This document shows, one piece after another, positions 57,591 through 64,000 of a stretch of 64,000 bases of DNA. The notes under the pieces are model-generated. The model saw only the letters and a program-made list of their open reading frames with translations. It did no database searches and was not told the DNA's origin. Each line of letters starts with the position of its first letter. Position 1 is the stretch's first letter. Both the position numbers and the translations under genes were made by a program. This stretch comes from Leishmania infantum JPCM5 (taxonomy: Eukaryota > Euglenozoa > Kinetoplastea > Trypanosomatida > Trypanosomatidae), in assembly GCF_000002875.2 (NCBI RefSeq), contig NC_009412.2, forward strand, positions 447,001 to 511,000, read 5' to 3'.

Positions 57591-60069
57591 CAATGATGAT
57601 CCTCAGCGGTGTACGCCCACCCTCACTCCTTTTTTGAAGGGCATCAGGAAAGTGAGGGAAGCATGCAGAAGGTAAAATGGCATTCGCACAAGAGACGCGA
57701 TGGTGGCGATGCGCGATTCGCCGATGCAGGTACCTCTGCCACACGGCCGCCGAGGCTTATTGTTTTCTTTTTTAGCTTCATAGCCTTGCCGAAAGGAGTG
57801 GAAAAGGTCTCCCCAGTCCCTCTGCCCCCCTCCCCCCTTGCGCAGTGCTCCCGCCGGCATGGACACGCACGCGTACGCCAAGGTCAGAACCTTGTGCATG
57901 GTTTCCTTCGTGCCTGACGACGAGATCCCTCCCTCTCCCTATCATCACCGAATGCTGCCTGTGCCTTGTGGGTATGTGCACGGCCACCTCCTGCATGTGG
58001 GATCTGTTTCGGTCACCTCCTGGTTCCTGTGTGTCTGGTGGAAGGCTTCGCACCGATGTGTTCGCCTCCCTCCACCCACGCCATACGCACACACAGGCAG
58101 TTTCTTCTTCCTTTCATGCCTTGTCTCCTCCGCATGGGCTGCGCTGCTCTCCTTTCGCGATGTCCGTCGCTCTCTCCCCTTCCCTCAGGCGCCCGTCGTT
58201 CTCACCGGGAAAGACAAAGACAGCGAAAAGGTGTTCAACGGAAATGGGACGATTCGTGCTTCTATGTATCTGCGCCCTCGTGAGCCGACCCACTCCCGTC
58301 CTTTTGGCTTCCTCGTCTTCTTTCATCTCGTGTTGGCCTTGATGCGCTTCGGCTTTCGTGTTTCCTCGCGCTCCTTCTGGTCTGTTTTCTGGAACTGTTG
58401 CTCCAGCTTGTGCCCTTCTCATGCCAGGCGCCTTCTTTGTGCATGTCCTCGGTGCAGAGCGTTTTGTCAAGGGTCCATTCCCCCTCCCCCGCGTATAGCC
58501 TCGCCTCGCCTCGTCGCGGCTTCCCTCCGTCTTGCGGCGACATATGTGTGTGCGTGTGTGCGCGCGCCTTCTTTCGTCCTTTGCTGCGTTGTTTGTCCTC
58601 CTCATCCTTTTTCGTTGTTCGCTGATGTGATGTGGGTTGGAACTACACCGTGAGAGCTGTAAGGATACGCGCAGGGCACGACGTCCTCGGCAATCGTTGC
58701 ACCTTCTCGCTCTCTCTCATTCCTCGCTTCTTCGCCTCCTTGCCCGTGCCCCATTCTCTGTTCGCATCGCTCACACAGGGCAGAGAGGTGCGCAGGGCGA
58801 GGCGGCCGGAGTTGGCGTTTCTTCTGAGCACACGAGCGCATCTAGAACACGGTGGGAAAGGAAGTAAATGCAATGATGATGCTCGAGTGTGGCCACCGTG
58901 TGCGCTTTTTTTGTGTGTGTGTCGATTCGAGCCAAAAGGAAAAGAACCCAAAGCGGTAGGCAGGCTTGTCGTGTATCGGCTCTGCCACCACGAATCCCCC
59001 GCCGCTTCCTCCTCCTCGTTTCCTCTCCGGCCTATCACAGAGTGACGGCGGCGTCTCTAGCAAGTGAAAGTCTGTAGCAGGAAACTACTTTTCTTAGTTC
59101 TTCGCCCTTGTCCTCCTCCCACCCCCCTCTTCCTTCCCCTCGGCCTCTTCCCTCTGTAAGTTTGCCCCGTCTCCATTTTTTTTTGTCCCGCTCCCGCTCT
59201 CTTGGAACGCCACGTGGCCCTTCGGCGACAATGTACATGCTCGGCAAAGTTTCTCTTCTTTGTTTTCGCGGTGGGGGAGGGGGAGGGGGGTCGCTTTTCT
59301 TGTGGTTTGGGTCTCCGCTTTTAGTGTGGCGGGGGCCTCCTGAAGTAAATTGCAGCCCATTCGCGAGTTTCGCCGCACACACTCGTTTTCTGTCGATCTC
59401 AACGGAGCAAGCAACGAAAAGGCAAAAAGGGACCGCATCGGCGCGTGTGGACTCGACCACGGTGCCCTGCGCTTCGCAGCTGCCCATCTGCCGTCACCTC
59501 CCCTCCCCGTCCTCCTCTCCTAGTTGAGCTCGTCATCGATGCCCTTTAGTGCAATGGCCAACTGCCCGCTCTTCTGCGAGGGGCAGCAAACAAAGGGCAT
59601 GCGGAAAAGCGGCTCAGCGGCGCTCATTTCACTGCCCGCTGGCCGGGTGGTACCTCCCACGGTGCTGCACTGGCTCCTCTACTCATCTTTCTTTTGTTTG
59701 CCTCTCCTCCCCTCCCTCTCTCCCGCTCTCTCTCTTTCTCTTGCTGTGCGCGCGCACCGCAATCAAACGACCGCCTCCGCTCATCCAGGAACGCATCCTA
59801 CAATCAGACTCGAGAAGCCAACAGCGGAATCGCCACGCACTCCATCCAAAGGTGCGCCAACGCGTACGCGCACAACGGCGCATCTTCCGAAAACCTCCGA
59901 GGAGGCAAATGAGGCGGAACGAAAAGGATTCATTGCACAGACTACAGGGAACGGCTGCAGCCGCACATATGCTTGTCTCTCTCTTTGTCTGGATGCATTT
60001 TCTGTCTCGCTCTTAGAGCACGTCTAACGGGCTCCCCCTCATCACCTCCCTCGGCACGATCTGATCCGA
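57591..60069 (+). other. 2.5-kb intergenic region before the HAD cluster
   Basis: No convincing gene was recognised. It is T/C-rich over 58100-58200 and 58690-58780, has a TG run at 58910-58922, a G-rich purine tract at 59270-59290, T-run 59177-59184 and a (CT)n-rich tract at 59705-59750. ORFs such as 57838-58653 have no recognisable motif. Confidence 0.55.
59270..59290 (+). other. G-rich purine tract, possible G-quadruplex
   Basis: GGTGGGGGAGGGGGAGGGGGG-type sequence on the sense strand, with four G-runs separated by single bases. Intergenic. Confidence 0.6.
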
Positions 60070-60712
60070 ATGACGGCACCGCCATCCATCACTGCGACGC
60101 TGGACATGCATCGGCACATTTCTGGTGTTTAACGACAACGTCTCTGCCGAAATCAGAAAGATCATGGACAAACTTCTGGCTGAGCGCTACATTCCCTTCA
60201 TCTGCGCGACATGACGACACCACGCTGGCGTGCGCGTGCACGACCCATAGGGAGGCACTATCCTGGCGCGGGGCATGCGCCCCGATCATCACACGCAAGG
60301 TGGCATATGCTGCGCTGGACTGGGAAGATTTCACCACATGCATCCACCAAGAAGACTACTCGTCCGTAAACCGCAAAGCGGAGGGCACCGACGTTCGCTA
60401 CCAAGACAGCAACGACGTCTTCTGCCCCCCTCCCTCCCCGGCTGCGTGGCCCCGTGGCCTCGGAAAGCTGAAAAGGGGTGTACGGAGGCCTACGACTCCT
60501 CGAACAGCTAACCTCTGCTGGAAGTGCCGGGGCAGACGACTAAGGACACGCTGATTCTCACGGTGGCCGGCGCCGGCTGCGTCATGAAAAACGCGCGGGC
60601 CACTCCCCTGCGTGCTGCCTCCCCCGGCAAGGATAGGAACTTGCAGATGATCTGGCGGAAGGCAAAAGACGGTGTGGCAAAGAAGCTCGTGGAGGTATTT
60701 CAGCTGGGGTAC
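60070..60712 (+). pseudogene. Decayed Cof-type HAD phosphatase (pseudogene)
   Basis: A broken copy of the two HAD genes that follow. It opens with an ATG and MTAPPSITATLDM, like the MTSPFRYVITDM start of the gene at 63420. The DxDGT catalytic motif is spoiled: the second Asp reads His and one extra base shifts the frame. In the shifted frame (60119-60211) comes FLVFNDNVSAEIRKIMDK and then LLAERYIPFICAT, the match to the helix and ATGR motif of the intact copies, ending at once in TGA. The last part (about 60560-60709) reads GAGCVMKN ... DGVAKKLVEVFQLG. It aligns with GRGFIMGN ... DAVARKLREVFRLE at the C-terminus of the intact gene. The stop codon position reads TAC. At about 640 bp against 1053 bp, some 400 bp of the cap domain are missing or unrecognisable. 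Confidence 0.75.
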
Positions 60713-61155
60713 TCACTGGCAGGCGATGGAGAGAGGCGAGGGGGGCAGATCTGCATTGAGAGATGTACTGGACGGAGTGGCTATTCCGCACTTGTGCTGC
60801 GCTGTCGCCCAGTTGTGTGCGAAGGCGCTACGCCTCGGCACCGTTTTGCTCTCCCACGCACTTCTCTCCGCCTCTGCACTTTCGCCGTTCCCCAGGCGCC
60901 CGACAGAGCAGCGCTTTTTTTTTGCTCTGTTTCTCCGTCGGTGGCGCATGTGCGTGCGTGTGAGACGGCAAACGCACTGCAGCGACGGAGCCGCGTATGA
61001 ACACCGCGAACAACAAAATTGGGCAAAAGGAAAGCGCGCACGTTGCTCGACAGCATCCCTCCATCCCGTTGCCCTCCTCCTCCCCTGTCGCTCTCTCTCT
61101 CTCTCCACAGCCTACAGGCGCAGACACGCCCATCTCCTCCGCTTCCCTGTGCCAC
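60713..61155 (+). other. Region between HAD pseudogene and intact HAD gene
   Basis: 440 bp without a gene. A T-run lies at 60915-60923 and a (CT)n tract at 61090-61106 leads to an AG. Confidence 0.6.
61070..61110 (+). promoter_or_regulatory. Predicted polypyrimidine tract and trans-splice acceptor for the HAD gene
   Basis: A (CT)n-rich tract ends in CTCCACAG with the AG at 61109-61110. It leaves a 45-nt 5' UTR before the ATG at 61156 and rules out the in-frame ATG at 60997. Confidence 0.6.
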
Positions 61156-62208
61156 ATGCTCAGCACTCTCTTGCTTAGAGCCACCACCACGGCGCCGGCG
61201 ATGGGTGGCGCTGCCGCTGCAAGCGACATTCCGTTTCGCTTTGTCGCCTGTGACATGGACGGCACCGTCCTCTCGCCGCACCACACCCTCAGCGAGTACA
61301 CGGCAGAGACGCTGCGCCGACTAACGCAAGATCACAACGTGCCCTGTATCTTCGCTACTGGACGCGTCTACGCCGACGTGGCCGTCATCAACCAAAACAT
61401 GCAGCGCTTTTTCCAGGAGCGTCGCCAGCAGCTGCCGCCGGTACCAGCCACCGCGTCGGCCCACACCCCTACCTACATCATCACGTCCAACGGGGCAGTC
61501 GTCCACGACGCCGAGACCGGCGAGCTAGTGCTTGAGCACGCCCTCGACCCAGCCGTCGTCCGTGAAATCTATCACCTGCTCCCGACCAGCGAGACGCGCA
61601 TCAACACTGGCATCATCCAAGGCGAGCACTGGTTCTACCGCATGAACTGGGAAGAGGTGCTGCAGTTCCACAAGGAATCGGGGTATCGGTACCAGGTGCT
61701 GGAGCTCATCCCCGACGGTGACGATACGAAGGGCATCGAAGCCACGAGCACGCCGACCGTCGCCTCGTCAGCCGCCGGCGGTAACCTCGACCATGTGCAC
61801 AAGATCTTCTTCTCGAGCTGGAATCCAACCCTACTGGAGAAGCTGGAGCAGGCGCTTCAGCAACGCTACGGCGACGACTTGACAGTGACCTTCTCAGCGC
61901 CCCACAATGTTGATATCACCGCCAAAGGGGTGACAAAGGCGTGGGCCCTGGAGCGTCTCTACGCGCTAATGGCGCCCTTGCCGCACGAGACGGCGTCAAC
62001 GGCGACGCCAGCGCAGCGACTGAAGGCCACCGTCGCATTCGGCGATGACCTCAATGATGCCGCGATGCTGAGCAGCGTGGGCCGCGGCTTCATCATGGGC
62101 AACTGCAGCCCGAAGCTTCGGCAGCAATGCCCGGAGCTGGAGGTGATTCAGACTAATACCGAGGACGCTGTCGCCCGCAAGCTGCGCGAGGTGTTCCGCT
62201 TGGAATAG
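61156..62208 (+). CDS. Cof-type haloacid dehalogenase-like hydrolase (phosphatase)
   Basis: 350 residues from ATG 61156. The HAD motifs are complete. Motif I is CDMDGTVLS (nucleophile Asp33, acid/base Asp35), motif II is the FATGR region with TSNGA, motif III is the Lys in ITAKGVTKA, and motif IV is FGDDLNDAAML (Asp297, Asp298, Asp301). A large type-C2 cap lies between motifs II and III, as in the Cof/YbiV sugar-phosphate phosphatases. These enzymes remove phosphate from small metabolites such as sugar phosphates or FMN. The substrate here is unknown. The frame extends to 60997, but the predicted splice acceptor at 61110 favours 61156; Met16 (61201) is a third option. It is one of three neighbouring family members, with a pseudogene before and a paralogue after. 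Confidence 0.92.
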   Translation: MLSTLLLRATTTAPAMGGAAAASDIPFRFVACDMDGTVLSPHHTLSEYTAETLRRLTQDHNVPCIFATGRVYADVAVINQNMQRFFQERRQQLPPVPATASAHTPTYIITSNGAVVHDAETGELVLEHALDPAVVREIYHLLPTSETRINTGIIQGEHWFYRMNWEEVLQFHKESGYRYQVLELIPDGDDTKGIEATSTPTVASSAAGGNLDHVHKIFFSSWNPTLLEKLEQALQQRYGDDLTVTFSAPHNVDITAKGVTKAWALERLYALMAPLPHETASTATPAQRLKATVAFGDDLNDAAMLSSVGRGFIMGNCSPKLRQQCPELEVIQTNTEDAVARKLREVFRLE

Positions 62209-63419
62209 CCCCCCACCCCTTCTTTTCCGAAAGGGGACGGACGGAATAGAGGGGACAGAGCACTGGCGTAAGGTGCACCGACACAAAACACGGAGTATCC
62301 TGCATCCCTGTGCAGTTGCCGGATGTGGTGCCGCGCGGCTCTTGCCACTTGAGCGCACACATCCAGAGCACCGGTTTCCTTACTCTCATTTGCAGGCGTG
62401 TTTACGCCCCGAGTAGCCGAAGAGGGTGGCTGATCGCCACCTCTCGGTCTCTCTTGCTCTCTAGTGGGATGCCCGGACGTGTGACGTTGCGCACTAGCGA
62501 ATGGGCGGAGCACCATCGCCACTCGTCCCCGCTGGACGCCGATCTGGCGCGGAGCTTCTTTCCCTTACACACGCACGGAGCTGCGACGTGCGCCTGCTCT
62601 TCTCTCTCGACCTCCCTGACCCGCCCTCCCATGGCTGTCTTGGCTGGCTTTGCACCGTCTCCGCTTTTTCCGCACCTCCTCCACGGATATAGATGTATAT
62701 TTATAGATAGGTATGGATAGATATGTATGCATAGCTTCGCGTGCCCCCACACATCGCACCCCTGCTTGCGATCATCCAGCTAGCCTTCGAACCGGGCAGG
62801 AACACCGCCGTCTCGCTCTTTTTTTTCCGATTCATTTTGCAATAGCCGAAAAAAAGGTACTTGCACTTCCCCACCGACATTGTTGTCTCTCGCTGTTTGC
62901 TTTCTATCGCTGCCCACCGCCTCACGTTCTCACCACCACCATCCCTCCCCTCCCCTCCAACCCCCTTCATCAAGAGTCTCGTTGTTGTTTATCTTTTCCT
63001 CTTTCTTCGTGGCAAGCCGGGCAGTGCAGAGCAGTGTACTGTCGCTAAAGCAGGAATACGATTCACCATCCCGCATTGACAGCGCTGCCTGCACGTGCAT
63101 CTTCCGGCGTCACCGTTCTCTCCGCTCCCTCACAGGCGCGCTACGACGACGCCCACCTATTCACCAGTAGAGAACAGTAAGCCAAGCTAGCCGCGCTCCG
63201 TTCCGCAAACGCGGCCCGGTAAAACGTGCTCGTGGGATACGTGCGCCCCTGTGGCTTCTGCCTCACCGCTTCCTTGCCTCATTCCAGACGCATCCAAGCA
63301 CTTCGGCACACCGAGCCAGACAGGTACAAGCTCTTCCGCCCAGTGGCAGACACAACGTCGTCGACGACAGTCACGAGCACCGTCGCCTCCTCTTGGCATT
63401 TTTCTTTGGTGTGTAAGCA
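62209..63419 (+). other. Intergenic region between the HAD genes
   Basis: 1.2 kb without a gene. A degenerate GATA/TATAG repeat lies at 62689-62732. CT-rich sequence occurs at 62600-62625 and 62940-63005. T-rich sequence at 63398-63410 precedes the next ATG. Confidence 0.6.
62689..62732. repeat. Degenerate GATA-type microsatellite
   Basis: TATAGATGTATATTTATAG-like units followed by GATAGGTATGGATAGATATG. It is AT-rich in contrast with its surroundings. Confidence 0.65.
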
Positions 63420-64000
63420 ATGACCAGCCCGTTTCGCTACGTGATCACCGACATGGACGGCACGCTGCTGTCACCAGACCACTTTGTGAGCGACTACACC
63501 CGCGACACGCTCAAGACGCTCGTGCATGAACACGGCGTAACACCCATCTTGGCGACCGGCCGCAGCTATGCGGATGCGCGAATTATCGCTGACAACCTCA
63601 AGAAGTACATTTGGGGCGATGGCACGGCAGTGCCCGGCGCGCGGGCGCCTGCGAGCCCATCGAGGGCCCCGGCCATCTACCTCGTTACCTCCAATGGCGC
63701 TACGGTGCACAACGGTGTCACACACGAAGTCGTATTCCGGACCTCCATCGATCCTGCACTGGCGGAGAAGCTGTTCCAGCTTCTGCCCAGCGACGAGGAA
63801 GTTGTGAACACGAACGCCTACCAGAATGATGATTGGGTTTGCCGCATCGACTGGCCAGAAATGATGGCTGCTACCAAGGAGAGCGGCATTCGCTTCATCC
63901 ATGTGCCACATCCGCTGCCGTCGTCGAGCTGCGCACTAGGCTCGGCTGCGGCATCGCCCGACGCAGCAGCGAGCGGCATTGCCATCGGCGACTACACGGG
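63420..64000 (+). CDS. Cof-type haloacid dehalogenase-like hydrolase, 3' end beyond the window
   Basis: The 5' 193 codons of a second intact HAD phosphatase, cut by the window edge. It begins MTSPFRYVITDMDGTLLSPD, with both catalytic aspartates of motif I (Asp11, Asp13). It continues with TPILATGRSYADARI, YLVTSNGATVHNG and the start of the cap (NDDWVCRIDWPEMMAATKES). It is clearly paralogous to the gene at 61156 (ATGR, TSNGA and WEEV/WPEM regions align), and its N-terminus is the closer match to that of the pseudogene at 60070. It lacks the N-terminal extension of the 61156 gene, so it probably acts in the cytosol. Motifs III and IV lie outside the window. Substrate unknown. Confidence 0.9.
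   Translation, partial: MTSPFRYVITDMDGTLLSPDHFVSDYTRDTLKTLVHEHGVTPILATGRSYADARIIADNLKKYIWGDGTAVPGARAPASPSRAPAIYLVTSNGATVHNGVTHEVVFRTSIDPALAEKLFQLLPSDEEVVNTNAYQNDDWVCRIDWPEMMAATKESGIRFIHVPHPLPSSSCALGSAAASPDAAASGIAIGDYT

Noticed and set aside
57838..58653. 271-residue + strand ORF between the LRR-like and HAD genes
   Set aside because: Composition is Cys/Ser/Leu/Pro-rich without conserved motifs, ending in TG/CT repeats, so it is probably UTR.
1..64000. CRISPR arrays, insertion sequences or a strand-switch region
   Set aside because: No regularly spaced repeats, no transposase-like ORF, and every supported gene is on the + strand.

Overview
The window reads as a piece of a Leishmania (trypanosomatid) chromosome. 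All 22 supported coding regions lie on the + strand as single uninterrupted ORFs with a strong G/C third-position bias. They are separated by long intergenic stretches of CT-rich polypyrimidine tracts, poly-T, (CA)n/(TG)n/(TA)n microsatellites and G-runs. This is the layout of one polycistronic transcription unit processed by trans-splicing and polyadenylation, with no strand switch. From general knowledge, the order BiP - three genes - cytochrome P450 reductase - ... - DnaJ - phenylalanine hydroxylase matches chromosome 28 of Leishmania. The species cannot be named from the sequence alone.

Layout, left to right. 0.3-5.6 kb: V-ATPase proteolipid subunit c and a large leucine-rich-repeat protein. 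6.3-8.1 kb: an AN1 zinc-finger protein and a small unknown protein that may be ciliary. 10.5-15.3 kb: a copine (C2-C2-vWA) and the ER chaperone BiP ending in MDDL. 15.3-20.3 kb: about 5 kb without a convincing gene, very rich in microsatellites. 20.3-27.2 kb: a 784-residue low-complexity protein with one conserved-looking core, a protein combining an FHA-like and a WWE-like domain, and an SMP-30/gluconolactonase. 28.8-33.6 kb: NADPH-cytochrome P450 reductase and a protein with a BILBO1-like N-terminal domain. 34.7-42.7 kb: a large unknown coiled protein, a DnaJ protein and phenylalanine-4-hydroxylase. 45.4-55.1 kb: a degenerate RluA-type pseudouridine synthase, a RING protein, a Dbp4/DDX10-type DEAD-box helicase and the COQ2 prenyltransferase of ubiquinone synthesis. 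56.3-57.3 kb: a second LRR-like protein. 60.1 kb to the end: a tandem family of Cof-type HAD phosphatases, made of one decayed copy, one intact gene and one cut by the window edge.

The genes are mostly unrelated housekeeping functions, as is usual for kinetoplastid polycistrons. They do not form a pathway. Regulation is expected to lie in the 3' UTRs, where several strong hairpins and G-quadruplex-like tracts are visible.

The most unusual items are: the HAD pseudogene between the LRR gene and its intact paralogues; two genes whose reading frame stays open for 88 and 134 codons beyond the stop; the FHA-WWE domain combination; the BILBO1-like protein; and a near-perfect 17-bp-stem hairpin downstream of the P450 reductase.
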